From: Lampris incognitus
Taxonomy: Eukaryota; Chordata; Actinopteri; Lampriformes; Lampridae
Assembly: GCF_029633865.1 (NCBI RefSeq)
Contig: NC_079211.1
Location: 142,643,345-142,707,344, forward strand
Direction: 5' to 3'
Length of the DNA stretch: 64,000 bases
In this document: positions 20,901-35,700 of the stretch, piece by piece
Position numbering within the stretch: position 1 is the stretch's first letter
Layout of the letters: the number at the start of each line of letters is the position of its first letter
Made by a program: the position numbers and the translations under genes
The notes under the pieces: generated by a model
The model's input: the letters and a program-made list of their open reading frames with translations, nothing else
What the model was told of the DNA's origin: nothing
The model's database searches: none

Positions 20901-23745
20901 TAAATTTATAACAAGGCACAGGTCAGTTACAGCGCTCTATTTCTGCAGCTGGCCACAAGATGCTTCACAGAGATATCTGTCAAATGTGAATCACCGATGA
21001 AACGCGGCGGCCATCAGGAACGAAAGCTTCTTTTTTCCACTGACTCATTTACAGCATTTTATTAGTAGAGTAGGCAAACTACTACTATAGTTTATTACAG
21101 CTGTCTCTACCCTTAGCTGTACTAACCACACAGTGTGTGGGCTTCCGGATTTACTCTCCTCTCCATGCCAACCGTAGCGCCGCTGCAGGTGAGGGGAATC
21201 CACAGAGGACCTGTGGATCGGTTGCGAAATCCTAGATCACTCCAAGCTGTCTGCTGGTGTGCCTAACCAGAGGACGAGGGAGGCGCGCAAGCGAGTGACG
21301 TGGATTGAGGCTCAGTCTCAGACAAGTAGGGATTGTTTCTGACAGGAAGTGGAGCAAGGAGTGGTCTTGTATCATTTTGGTGACATCATGGAGCCCGGCC
21401 CAGCCCCACGGCCTACGCTCTCTCACTATTTATAAAACACTACTTTGGCCTAGTTTTACGGCAGAGGGTGGATGCTGATCCTCAAGTCTACTATCTGCCT
21501 CCTGCTCCAGTGTACACATACTTGAAGTGCCAAAGGATTATGCAACTGCCCTTGAGGCATGACTGCACTCCAACATGATACAATTGGTCAATGACAACGT
21601 ACAGCACACAGGCTTTGAAATGACACAAAGGCTGATCACCCTCTTCCCAGGGTGCCTCACCTCACTCCAGCTCCACCCGTGTTTCCTCGTGGGGCAGCAG
21701 GATGGACTGCTCCACTCACTCTAGGCAATTAAGAAAAGTGCAGGATATCACAGAAACTACCCTCTCAGTGTCTCACTCAGGTCTCAGCACAGAGGTATTC
21801 TGGGCCACGGCTTTTTCGGCCCTGAAGACTTCTATTCACGTTCTCGCTGATATGGCGAGGCTTTCTTGGAAGTCTCCATGAATAGGGGGGTGTCTTGACA
21901 CTACTTCCAGGACTCTCTGGATTCCACATCACCAGAATCCATAGTGACTCAGCTGTCACCGGTTAACATGGGAATATTTGTGACAGTAGCCCTGCTTGAA
22001 GGCCACTGCATGCACCAAGTAATGATAGTTTGGTCTAAAACTGGCCAGGCGCTGGACATTTCCCTCGATGTCCCTGGCCTTGGCTGGACAACCACCGGTC
22101 AGCCAGAGAGGTCTGCATTTGCGGTCCGTTTCTTCTGGTTGAGGCCTTACGCCGGCTGAAAACAGCACAAGAGGCCAAGGGCACACCACTGTCCATGTGA
22201 CAGGTCAGGGTGTGGTGAAGAGGCCGGGTGAAAATAACATCTGGACTAGAGTGTTTATGAGCAGCTGCCAATCCACAGACGGGCCAGTCTGACCCGGTAG
22301 CCAAGCCCCAGTCTGGTCTAGACACCCTCAGTCTGGGAGGCTGGCTGCCCCACTTGTCTACCACTATCACATAACTCTGCAAAAAAGACACAGCAAACCA
22401 CTAAAAATATGGGCAAAGCCATTGTTTATGTGGAAATTCTCACCTCAAAAGTGTCAGAGTCTTATATCAAGACGAGGTTATGCAACGCTATGACAGTTTT
22501 GTAGTGATGAGTAATATGCACGCATCTCTCGTTTAAATGGTTTGACAGCGGAGGGCCATGGGAGACCGTGCACGTGGGACGTTAAGTGCTGGCAGAACCT
22601 CTTTGCAAACAAAAAAAAAAGAGGAGGGTTTGCTCTGTCACGACCTGCCTTGCGTCTTTGTCTCTCTTGATCGAAACCGGCAGGACTCACGCAAGTAGGA
22701 TGCACGACAGAAGAGATAAGATCGGTGGGAAAAATACAGAAAAAAAAAACACTCTGGTGACTTAACAAGATGTAGCCTATGTATGAAAAAGATGGCTAAA
22801 AAAAAGAACCCCAACAAAATAAATAATAAGACACTATTCAATTCAAACATTGCTAATTTATAATTTAAACAATATACAATTTTAATTAAATTAATTATAA
22901 ATGCATTCGCATTAGCCAAGACTGAAGCAAAGCTAAAGCCTGCTGTCCCCTGGGGTTCACGGCCCGCTCCCGGGGCCGAGCCTTCCTGTGATTGAGAGAA
23001 GGGGGGTGGGGGGTGGGGGTGCTGGCTTGTGCAGCCGCTGCTCAACCTGGGGCAGAGGTGTCCAAACAGGCCAGCCTTCTGTCTCGCCCGAAAGAGCAAC
23101 GGAGCAGAAAGGGTTACGTTGGGAGGCCCAGATAACAAATGCCTCGTGCCCACGCACTGCCCTTCCCTTCACATAAACACAGTGATGTCATTCAGCGACC
23201 CCACCGAGTGGACGGGATTCATGGCTGTAATAAAGAGGGGTGCGCTGGGGGTGGGGGGATTCTGCCCTTTTTTCTTCATTTATTGCGCGTGCTATCACGG
23301 TGAGTGTTGAGGAGAAATTCCAAAAGCATCAACAGCAAACGCACAGATATGCACAGCCCATTCAAGCAACTCCATTAAGAGTCTCCTTTTCAGCGTCGCT
23401 CTAATTGTCTTCCCAGGGACACAAGATCGCCAGCAGAGCATTTTAACACCGAGTAAACAATGACAAATATTCATTAGACACACACTAATGGAATCTTAAT
23501 GGAAACCTAAATGTATAGCCGCTTTCATGGCCTTGAGTTTTCGGCGGAAATATCATTTGATGACTGTAGTAGTCGAGTGTGTCTTTAGTAAAGCAAAACA
23601 AGTAAATGAAGAGGTCAGTTTAGCTTTGCTTCCATTTATGTACTTTATTCCCCCTCTCTATTTCAGGATCATGCAAATGCCACATTTTACGGCCTAAAGT
23701 ATCATCCTGTTAAGACAGACCCCTCTGTATGTTTGTCCAGTGTTC

Positions 23746-23778
<33 letters not shown>

Positions 23779-26700
23779 ACATTGTCCTGAGACAGTTCTC
23801 TTCTCCAACCAATCCATGGGCCTGGGCCCAGGAAGCTGGGCCCTTTGCCATATTGAGAGCCTTCCCACACGTCCGCCTGCCGCCCACCAGGAAGAGGAAA
23901 TTAGAACCATTCCATCCTGTCACTGCTCCGCCACCAGAGGACACGAGGGAGAAAAGAAAAGCAGCACATGCACACAGATACTGACTCAAACTGTTCACGC
24001 CACACAGGCAAGTTTCTCTCCTCTGAAACTCAACTGGAGGGACGGACATCGGTGAGGCCGATTGGTGAGATACAAAAGAAAGCACCAAAAAGGCTTGCGG
24101 GGGGAAAGTTCAACACAAACAGATGCAACACACTCTTTTGTACATTGTAAATGTTAAATCTGTCACTCACACCCCCGTCCAAAAGGCAGCCTCCGGGGAG
24201 GAGTCAGGAACAGGAAGCAAGGCCTTAACTAGAATTTGGGAAGAGCAGTGGGATGACCTGGCCACTCCCTTCACAACCTCTGTGTGCGTGGGTACTGAAG
24301 AAAGTGAGGGAGGGAGTTAAGGCCCAGGCTTAAGGAATGGAATAGCACTCAGTGCCTGCTCAGATGGGGGCGAGTCTGAGGAAGGAGAAGCAAATAAACT
24401 TTCTTCCAGACGCGCCACAGCAGCCCCATTCTCTCCCTAGGTCACTTTTACAATCTGCAGTACTTTATTTGCAGGCCTTCCTGTGGACCTGGTCTGCAGC
24501 TGAAACATCCAACTTTCATTTTCTCTCACCACACAGAACAAACCTGGTTCAAATTCTATTTCCTTAAAAATCCTTGATGAGTTGATGGGTGCATAGTTCA
24601 GATAGTGACGTCACATACACTAAAGAACCCTAAAGTGTAATGAAGTGCCTTCCGCTACTTGTACTTTAAATACCTGTGGTTGTGCAGCGTTTCTGCAAGT
24701 CGTTTTATTGTGTTATGTTGAAAACTTTATGCACTTGGTACCGAGATGAACACAATGCTAAGAACTACTGATAGTGACAATTCGATAATGATCTGGTATG
24801 AATAAACTTTTAAAGCACGGCAATGCAACTTAGCTTTACCAAGGAGGAGGTCCGGGAAGATTACAGATGGACACTTACTTTTTCAGAGGGTCGATCACGG
24901 TCTTCTGGATCTGGTTGACCTATCGGGGAGGAAATGACCAGAAATGTATCAAAACAGAAACAACATTTTCTCTCTTAAATGAAGGTAAATGCTTTTGTGA
25001 ATTTCTTTTCATTGTCAAAATGAGCTACATCAGGATTTAAGCTGAAGAAAATGGCTTGAACAAGTCTCTCATTAGCAGCGAGATAAAGCCACCTCTCTAA
25101 ACAACTTGTCTCGAGTGCCGTATAGTTCATACAGCACCGAAGACAAAAAGAGAGGGAGGGGAGGGAAGGTGGGTGAGGTGGAGGGTGGGGGGTGGCGTGC
25201 AAATAAACTTTCATGACGTTGACTCTTTTATTGTACACAAGCCCCGAGGTGAAATCCCTGAATATTCATTGAGCTCGCGATACAAAAGCATGGAAGTGTC
25301 AGGGGATGGACATGAAAGCAAAACCCCACTGATTTCAAATCCTGTGGAGGGTGGGCTGCCTTACAAGATGAAAGTTCTTTGCAAACAAACATTTTAACAA
25401 TAACAGTTTATATTTTTCCGTCATTCTCCTTCTGGTTGCTGGAGCCGGCAGGGAGGCGGTGAGCACGGGGTGGGGGGAGGTGGGGGGCTGAGCGCGAGGA
25501 GGGGGGGGGGTATAGTTAAATGGAAGTAAATGAACATCTCGTCTTGAGGCCTCCAGCCCCGGCACCGGAGTCTCCCCGACGGAAGTCGGCACACAACTAA
25601 TAAAGTTCCCAGTGTCATTTACATTGCAGATTGTGAGGGACTTTTCGATCTCGGTGCTTGACGGAACCCGAAGACAAGCTGGCGAGCATTTCAAATGGAG
25701 AGTGATACCGAGAACACCAATGGAGAGCTAAAAGCAGCGAGACAACTGCATGTGAGCAGCGAGCAGCTCCACTAATCATATGTTCACCGGTGATTGGCAG
25801 AACAGTCAGTCACAGAACAACAACAAGACAGTGGGATCGCAGCTGTGCTTTGTAAATGCCCTGACCATCTCTGAGAACACACACCAACACTCGCTGCTTC
25901 ACACAGGCAGATTTCCAAGTATAAAATGGCTGATTGTGGTTTGAGGGAAAACAAGAGAACCAATAACAACCAAGTACATGGGAATTCACATTTTCTCGGT
26001 TTTACATATTCACACCACCACCACCCCCCTGCCTGACTTAAGCGGTGCTGCTGCTTCCAAGGTGAGAGCATGCAGCGAACGGCGAGAACAACAGCAGCAG
26101 ATTTGCTTAAGCATGCTGGTGCCCTCTACCCTCTGCCCCTTCCCACAGAGAGGGGGGGCAGCACTATTCCTTGGAGGCCCAAGAAAGCCTGAGGCCGGCG
26201 CTCAAGCAGCAGTCTCCATCAGTGAGTCACGGGGCAGAGGCCATCCCGACACACAGGCCTCCCAAAAATACACACAGATCGCAGAGGAAATCAATACCCC
26301 TCCAAACGGCGCATCCTCTACCGCTCTGCCGCCATCTACACTGGGGCTCGGCTTCGGCAGCAGTGTGCCGGCGGGGCTGCGCGCCCTCTTCAGCCCCAGA
26401 AATAAACACACAGACCTGGGCCACTGCTGCCTTCATTATCGCTGCACGTTTTATCTGCTAGCTCTCTCACTTGTAGACCCTGCGGCAGATTATCTTGTCT
26501 CAACACTGAGGAGAGCAAAGGGTGGATGCTTTTGTGTCTGTTTTGCTTTAGCAACGGAGTTTGTTGGTGGTGCCATCAGAATCAACAGTCAGCTTGAAGG
26601 GAGAGCTGGAATAGCAATCTGGTGAGCTGTGCAGGGCTCCAAGAAGCTAGGAAACCTGAGGTGATATTGCAGATAGTGGACAGACTAAAAAGTGCCCATA

Positions 26701-29700
26701 ATCACTGTTTTGAATTCTGCCCACTGTCAGCCACTTCACTGGAAGCCAAGCCATGAAGCCCTGCCCAGAGCCGAATAAAATTCTCAATTTGAAAATGTTC
26801 TGTTACGGTGAAACTGATGAAAAAGTTTCAGCTCATATCAAGTATGGTGTCCCTGTAAAAATCCACTCTATAAATCAAAGTCAAAGCACAACCACATCAG
26901 CACAGTTGGTGACTGTATTATCATCTGCGAGTGGGAAAGTGTACTGGGATCCAAACTGGAACACTCTCCAACGGCCCAGCCACAGAACCAAGCAGGAAAA
27001 TAGAATAACACGCTGCGGAGCCAGCCATTGCCTCCAATTCTTACTCAATAGACATCCCGCACCTTTTGCTAGTGAGCTGAAGACCACCTGTAAGAGATAA
27101 AAAAAAAATACCATGCTACACTTGAGATTTTTATGATTCCTTTCCAAATGACCATGGTGATGCATGTGACGGAAAGGGATTCTCAATGTCAAACGTAAGG
27201 TCCAGCTGGAGAAGACTCAACTGCTGTGGTGTGAAGGTTATGAATTTAGCTAGTGAAATGAGGGTCTGATAGGCTCAAAAGATATGCAAGATAACCTGCC
27301 GCATGGCCTGCGAGAACCTGTATCAAACTGTGGACTTGAAATGAAAGCCAGAGACAGAGAGAGAGAGAGAGAGATTTTGAATTGGAGCCGGTGATGTGAT
27401 CCTCAGAGAGTGCGGTCGGCGAAAGTGGTCAAGGATCTTCGCCAGTTCAAAGTTTTATGGATGGTGGATAAAAAATACAAAAAAAAAGAAAAGAAAATGA
27501 TATTCTATACAAACTGAAGAAGGGAGGAGAACGTAGAGGTTACTCCATCGTGACAACAGTCAAAATGGCAGGAGTGTTCTCTTGGGCAGTCAACCAAGCC
27601 AAGTCCTGGAACAGAAGCACCCCGGGTCACAAACCCACAAACTCAAATCCAACCCGCATTCAACTTTGTCTAGTCACTCAAAATGGCCCCTGTAAAATTT
27701 GATGAGATGTGAGCACAACCAGTGTGAAAGATTGTTCCGTTATATTGCGGAGGAACGCAGGGAGGAAGGAATGTTTCCCACCGTTATAGCTGCTTCAGAC
27801 GTGTTCACCCTACCCCAGACTTTTTTTCCCCCCACAGGCTACAAGCAAAATGGATTTTTAAACGCAAGATCCATAAAGACTTAGCAAGATCAAGAAGATG
27901 AAATTTATTCATGTCTCACCCCTTCTCTCGAAGGTGTTAATCTGACTTTTTGGAGTGAAATTTACTCAAATTTTACTGTATACTGTTCAAATTCAGATGT
28001 CTTGATGCATGCTCAATAATCAAGGTAAGAAAATCCAAGAAGGTTGAATCAGTTCATCTGGATACAACGTTTATTGACAGAATTCAACCTTCTTTGATCT
28101 TCCAACTTCAGAGTGTTTGTATTCAATTATTATATTCCAGTTATGTTTATAGCTAGAAAACAGAAAAATGGGTCCTTTCAAAACATCTCAGCGAGTTCAG
28201 GCTGCAGGATGGAAAGAGATGCATTTTAATTATGCACAGCATTTTAAGTCTCGCACATAAGATTTCAGTAAAAAAATACTAACTGCCATCTCACCACAAT
28301 ATGGGCAAATGGTTAATTTTTACTGGGGTTCTTTTTTGTTCCGTTTCCCTTCAGCGACGTCAATGGTTAAAGTGAGGCGGAGAAGCTCACTAATGGAGCA
28401 TCACTTCCTCTTAATCCAAATAAAAGCAGAGACTTTGTTTAGACCGGATCCCACTCTCTCACACATTTCAATATTTTTCCCCCGCCTTGTTAAGAGCTAT
28501 AGACAAGTCATCTTGAAATCACTTTGTGACAGAACAAAATTTAAAAATCATGGCAAACATTAACTGAGCCACAAACGTGAGAAGCCATGATCAGAAAACA
28601 GAGGGAGTAATGTGCCAAGAAATCATGCAAAAATATCAGCCGGTGCAAGCTTGTTTATTTTCGTCTTTGAAAGCCTGTTCTTCACAGTGGAGTGCCTTAA
28701 GGACGCAAACACGCAGTAGCACTATGATTCACTTTACAACTACCTGTGGAGAAGATTAGGATAAAAATGAATTGCGCAGTGAAAATAATCAGAAGGGGCC
28801 TTAAGAGTCAAAGAAGAAAATCTTCTCGGAGCAGAGGTGGAGGAGATCAGGTGGAATGGATGGGAGCACCTGTAGATCTGAACCAGTTATTGCCTCAGGC
28901 TATTTACCAAATGAGACAAAGTCATTCTGGGCATTTTACATTGGTTTCCAAGTGAATCATTTTCGATACCTAATTCTCTCTAACTTTTATTCCACCTCAA
29001 GCTCAACTCTCATCATCTATTTGCAGAGGTTTTTGTCTTGCTCCATCTCTCAGTAAAGAGGTTCATCTAGACTCACCCAGACTCCAGACTTCGAAACAAA
29101 ACTATAAATTACTGTCTGCAGGGGCGTCTGGGTAGCATGGCAGTGTATTCCGTTGCCTACTAACACGGGGATCGCTGAATCGAATCCTCGTGTTACTTCT
29201 GCTTGGTTGGGCGTCCCTACATACACAATTGGCCGTGTCTGCGGGTGGGAAGCCGGATGTGGGTGTGTGTCCTAGTCTGGTCAGTCGGGGCGCCTGTTCG
29301 GGGGGGACTGGGGAGAATAGCGTGATCCTCTCACACGCTGCGTCCCCTGGTGAAACTCCTCACTGTCAGGTGAAAAGAAGCGGCTGGCGACTCCACATGT
29401 ATCGGAGGAGGCATGTGGTAGTCTGCAGCCCTCCCCGGATCAGCAGAGGGGGTGGAGCAGTGACTGGGACAGCTCGGAAGAGTAGGGTAATGGCCGGTTA
29501 CAACTGGGGAGAAAAAGGTGGGGAAAAAATCCAAAAATACTGTCTGCAGCCCCAACCGGTCTCCAACTTTATGAGAGGGCAAGGGTCATTAACCCACCTC
29601 CTACTTAAGTGTAGCGATGATTCAAATATCTAATGAGTCTTTAAAATCCATTTTGGATGAGCTGACATGAGGTTATGAGTCATCCTATCTAGAAAATAGT

Positions 29701-32700
29701 CAACTCAAAACAGGATTGCAAAAAGCTAAATGGTCACACAGTGACCAAGGTGAAACAAATCTGTCTTCATTGTGTGTAGGCTGTGAGTACTACAGCAGAA
29801 AATCAAACAGGCAGAAATGAAACTCTGCCAAGTCTTCCTGCTGACCATCTTTAGTTGTGTTTAACATTTTTCACATCGCCTGACCTACCCCTCCCATGTA
29901 TCACATCATTCCACCGCCGTTGAGAGCATTTCATTTGTTTTCGATAATCAGTCCAAGGTACTTGTACAACAAACGGGGGTAGGTGAGAGAACAATGAGAA
30001 CGGCTGTTAAAGTAAGAAATGAGCCTTGTAGCCAAATGGACCAATATGGGGCAAAAGACTCGGAGGGAGCAATTTAACTGGGGGGGGGGGCAAACACTCA
30101 TGAAGTCAGGTCTATTTAAAATGCAATCAAGTTGACGAATCTAGACGGAGCTGGGATAATAACCTTTTTTGGGGTGCATTTCCACATTAAGTGAAGCCCC
30201 TTCCGGTTATACCTGACGTCAGTGATTCACATACGTGTCGTTCTTCACACCTGATGACAAGCGGCTTATAGAAGACGATGCTACCAATATTTTAAAACAC
30301 CACATGAGAAGGAACAAAAGCGTAGGGATACTTTATTCCGCAGGATATTCAATATTGACAAAAATGAAAACACATTCCCTACTAAAGTTCCTTCGGCTTT
30401 GTATGTTTGAAGACAAAAACGTCCTCCCAGATACTGAATCTACACCCTTGGGAGAAGCCTGAAAAGCAAAGAAGACTAAGAGAGCAAAAGAGCGAGTGAG
30501 CACACAAGAGAGTGGAAGCCTCACAGAGAGCGTGAGTGTAATTCTGACCTTTTCCTGGTTGAAGGAGTCCATCCTTCTCATTGCTGTATCCAGAGCGGTC
30601 ATAGACTCCAGAAAGGCCTGGTCCTGCTCACAAAGCGGGTTACTCAGTAGGTCTGCAGAGATCTTCACTGCTGCCTTGGACATGGCTGAGAAACATGTGG
30701 GAAGATCAGAATCGGAATCAAGTTTATTGGCCATGTAGGTTTGCACACATATGGAACTTGACTCTGGTTTCATGGCTCTCACAGTGTACTTAACATAGAA
30801 TAACAACATCACAACACAACAATCTTCAGATATATACACAAGCACTGACTATATACAGGTGAATTAATAAAGTGCAACGGTGCAGAGAATAGATCAGAGA
30901 TGCTGAAATAGATGTTAGCAGGTTACTTACATACATGCCTGAGGTACGACAGAGCATACCAGTATACATACCATGTACAGTACAGTATATACAAAATGGC
31001 TGGATTTATTTGACAATGTTAAGCGTTCATTTGAATGACAGCCTGCGGAAAGAAACTGGTTTTATATCTGGCTATTTTGGTGTACAGTACTCTGTAGCGC
31101 CTACCGGAGGGATACTATTAAAGATACTATTAAAGCCATGGTACGTCAAAAAAAAAAAAGGTCAAGGAAGTTCTTTGGCCAGAAATGCTGCGTAGCCTAT
31201 GTCTGAATGAAATTATATGCAGGGGGCAAACACTTTAACACTTCTGCAGTACTTCACAATACTATGACGTGCTAGCTTTTTGAACCAGTGGGACAAGAGG
31301 ACAAGATCAAGGTAACGGGCACTTGACTTAGTAGCCAGGTTTAAAATGTAAGACGTCGTTGAGATTGGGAGAGGTTAAAAAGTCAGCTTTTGTCAAAGAA
31401 GTAAGAAGCCCAAGCACAGCGCTGCCTCTATTGTAGGAATTCGAGGGGGTGGCGGGGCTGGCTGTTGTGATGAATATTCACCAGAGCATGGGAAATCTGT
31501 GCAAATGTTTCTACACTGACAGCACCAATTACTGTTAATCTGCACTCATGCCACTTTGTCTTAGGCACAGAGCACATATCAGATTATAGCTTCCCTGTCC
31601 AAATAAATGAGCTGCACTGAGGAGAGAGAGGCTGACACAAGAGGATTCAGGGAAAGTGGGCGCCATTGAGATCCTGCTTAGTCCTCGGTTTCATTCACAC
31701 CCCCTTGGGATTCTCCCGAGACCCATTTTCAACCAATCAATCACCCAAGGGTTGGGCCTCTGCATTTGACAAGTAACAATTGGTTTGATTTGACCTTACC
31801 TGACATACCTGTACAACAAACGTTGCTTTAATGATCACCGAAATAAAAAAAACCGTGAACCAAGTGTGACAATTTTAACATTTGTGTTACCGGTGTGAAA
31901 AACTACAACTCGAATCTCCTGTAACCGTGTACTAGTCGACACACATTCCCGGAGCAGAAAGATGGTGATCCGCGCCGCTTCCTACCGCGTCTAAATGAAA
32001 TTGTGAGCAAGAGCAGCGGGTAAAAATGTTTCCATTCACTAGCTAATTGTCAGTGAGTTTAATAAAGTCCTGCATATCGCTACCCTCGACTTGATAAATG
32101 ATGGTTGATATGGGAAGCTGTGTTGTGTGTGCAGTGCTGACATGTTAAGTGGGTCCACTCCTTTGTTTGGTGGCAGTTGGTGGAGAGAGGAGGACCTGTG
32201 CAACAGATGGAATCCATTAACTATAATGAGGTCCTGACAGCTCTGTTACTTTGATGAGGCAGACGTCCATATTCCACAGCACAAAGGAGAGGAAATGAAG
32301 AAGCACTGCACCCAAAGCTTCCATCCGTCCCCTCTCCTCCACCCCCCACATGCATCTTCCTACCGGGGGCTAAGTCGCCTGCTCTTCCCAAATACCCCCT
32401 TTTCCATCACTGAAAAATAATCCCGACACAAAAAACAAGTCATTCCTTTATGTCAGGCAAGTACACAAAAAGAAACGAAGCGGGTAGACAAATCAAGTCA
32501 TATCTCTGCACCATGCATGAAATGAAATAAGGCCCAAGTAGGAAAAAAAAATGTCTAGACTATCTCACACTTTAAAGATAGCCTTGAAGAACCTGCCAGG
32601 CAACATCAAGTATGCTGTCATGTGTTACAGTTGAATTGAAAAAGTGGAGATCAATCGCACACCAGGAGGTAATGCACAGGTTGGTGGAGGAACACACCTA

Positions 32701-35700
32701 TATCAGCCTCGGTGCTTTTCTTCATGTCCTTATGAAGTTTCTTTGTCTGATCCTCCAGCCTGTGAGACAAAGGGGAGAATGATTATTAGTCGGGCCCTGG
32801 TTGTGTCATGTAGAAGGAAAACACGATGATGAACGGCAGCAACGGTAACACATATGGGCTGCATCCGGTACAGGAAACAATGGTTCTAGTTAAGAGTGCC
32901 ATTTGAGTCTACCTGTCGGAGACAAAGAGACAGAAAATGGGTCCAGTACGGAGATCACAACACTTACATCGAAACCGTTCACTCAAGACTTATTGGAATG
33001 GACAAAGAAACCAATCTACACACACACTCGCAGACACACACACCTACAAAAGGCAAAGGGCAGGAAAAAGCAAACATGTCTGGGCAATAGATAGCACATT
33101 TCATTGATTCCATACAACATTATCATGACATCCTTCAGCTAATTAAGAAATTAAGGACATGGAACTCTACTTGTTACTGTCAGCTGCATTTGTGCTTAGA
33201 CGCATTAATGTCGTCAATCATCCCTCTGTACATAACCAATGATGGGTGTTAAAAAAGGCAATTACCAGACTACGGAGACCGAAAATGTGCGGCATTCATT
33301 ATATCAATTAAAGCAAACGAGGGGCTGTTTAGAAACTCCCCAGAGACTGCTGTCACATCACTTGGAAGGGTTTGATGGAAAAAAGGGAAAATGGAGGGGT
33401 TCCGTTACCATCCTCAATTATAGCCAGTATGCCAACGAAGGAGAATCAAACGGTGGGATCGGATTAGGTGTCCACAGGGGGCAAAATGACCACTTAAGCC
33501 ACGTAATGCAGAAACAAGGGTAAAACAATTCAAAGTTTGATTTGCAAATTGCAAATCACAAACGACATATCACAGGAGAAATCATGCTGTGTATGAATAT
33601 GGCTGGTCTTCTGCAGCTCTGACAGTGGCTGGCCCGGTTTACAAAGAGAAGTGGCGGCTTAAAAGCTGATGAGATACATGTGACAGAGGTTTTATGGCTG
33701 GTGTCCTCGAGACTCAGAAGAAGAGTTTCCTCTGAAGTAGGCAGGCTACTTGGGGCAACCATGAACCCATAGTACTGATGTACTATAATGCCTGAAACTT
33801 TGGTGTAATTTGAAACCTGAGACATGCAGTGATGCAATTTCCTTATCTGACATTCAGGATAACCATTATGGGGCAAGGAGTGGTTTGACTGCTTATGCTA
33901 AGTGGGGTAAGGCCAGGATGTAGTCATGTCGACAATAAAATTCAGTTAATAATGCCCCTTTTCCACTACATGGTACCAGCTCAACTCGACTTGTCCTTTT
34001 TTTGTTTTCCATTACTGCAAAATACCAGCATTTTGGTAACCGTTCCCACTTTTCTGGTACCACCTCTGTCGAGGTTCCAAAACAACTGGAGCGGGTACCA
34101 AAATCAATGCAGACCTCTGATTGGTCAGAGAAATGCGTCACTGTTTTATCAATGCGCGCATGGGATATCACCCTGCAGCGAATTCCCCTGCCACTCACCG
34201 GCCAATCAGGCAGCGCTTTGTTTATGAATATTAATGGGCTTTCCCCTGCCGCCCTGCATTTCGGAAATTCGCCACCCGCACCTGGCATTTTTAAATACCG
34301 AAGCGGTCGAAGTGGAGTTATCTTAAAAGTACATTTTGAAATTGAAAACCAGGCGTCGCTGTGACGACCAGCTACACTGAGGGGGTACTGTTACGGTAAC
34401 GGAAAACGACACAGAAGCGAGTTGAGCCGAGTTGAGCCATGTAGTGGAAAAGGGGCTTTTTAGGTTGGTGTTCAAGTCGTTATTTTCCAGCAGCATCTGA
34501 ATTCAATTTCATCAATTCTAAAACAACCCTCTTACTGGGCGGGAAAAGACTTTTATCAGATTGCGATCACTAAACAAACGAATAAACAAACAAAACTCAA
34601 GCCAACCAAAATAAGTTTTGCTTTTATTTTCCCCCAGATACTCCGCAAGTCAGTCCTGTCCAGCTCTGCACACCTAAGGACGGAAACACACTTGACCGAA
34701 CAAACTGTCAAAAGGGTGGCTACCACAGGCTGATGGTTGCAATGCAGAATTTAAATATTTTGTGTCATGAATGCACACATCCTTGACGAGTCAGACATTT
34801 AGCTCAAACACACTTGGGATGAAGTAACAAAAGAGAATTACAAACGACATGCGTTCTAGCAAACTAAATGGGGTTCTAGTGCTGCACAAATCCCAGTTTC
34901 ATGAAAACACAAACTCCCATGCTACTACAATGCAGAAATGCATAAAGTACAATCAAAGGCAACATACATTATATGCACATGTAGTCTAATGAAGCAGTAC
35001 TGGATACCACCTGATGAAACAGGTGTGGAATAAAAATGTCAGAATATACATGACGTCAACATTTTTGCTTCACACCTGCCATTTTTTCCCCATTTTCACA
35101 GCATTCAAATCTAATTTCTTGCTGCTGGCATATGTTGAGATTTGCACTATCATCTTATATTATGTGAGCACATGAGGACCCCCCTCCCCCTGCTTTTTCT
35201 CTCCAATTGTACCCGGCCAATTATCCCACTCTTTCAAGCCGTCCCGGTCACTGCTCCACCCCCTCTGCCAATCCGGGGAGGGCTGCAGACTACCACATGC
35301 CTCCTCCGATACAAGTGGAGTCGCCAGCTGCTTCTTTTCACCTGACAGTGAGGAGTTTCACCAGGGGGACGTAGCGCATTGGAGGATCACGCTATTCCCC
35401 CCTAGTCCCCCCCCCCCGAACAGGCGCCCCGACCGACCAAAGGAGGCGCTAGTGCCGCGACCAGAACACTCACCCACGACTGCTCCATATTAGCAACAAC
35501 AATGTGTCTAATCTTGCACATCTGTCATGATGGCCATAGCAGTTTCTATTTCTGAATGTCATAAGGTGCATTCCCACCATAAAACACTTGGCCACACATA
35601 CCATTTTCCTTCAATCTTTTCTTAAATTTGACACGATACCAGGTTTCTAAACTGAGGAACTGGAATGTGCTGGGTAGTAAAACCATGTCAAATAATGGCT

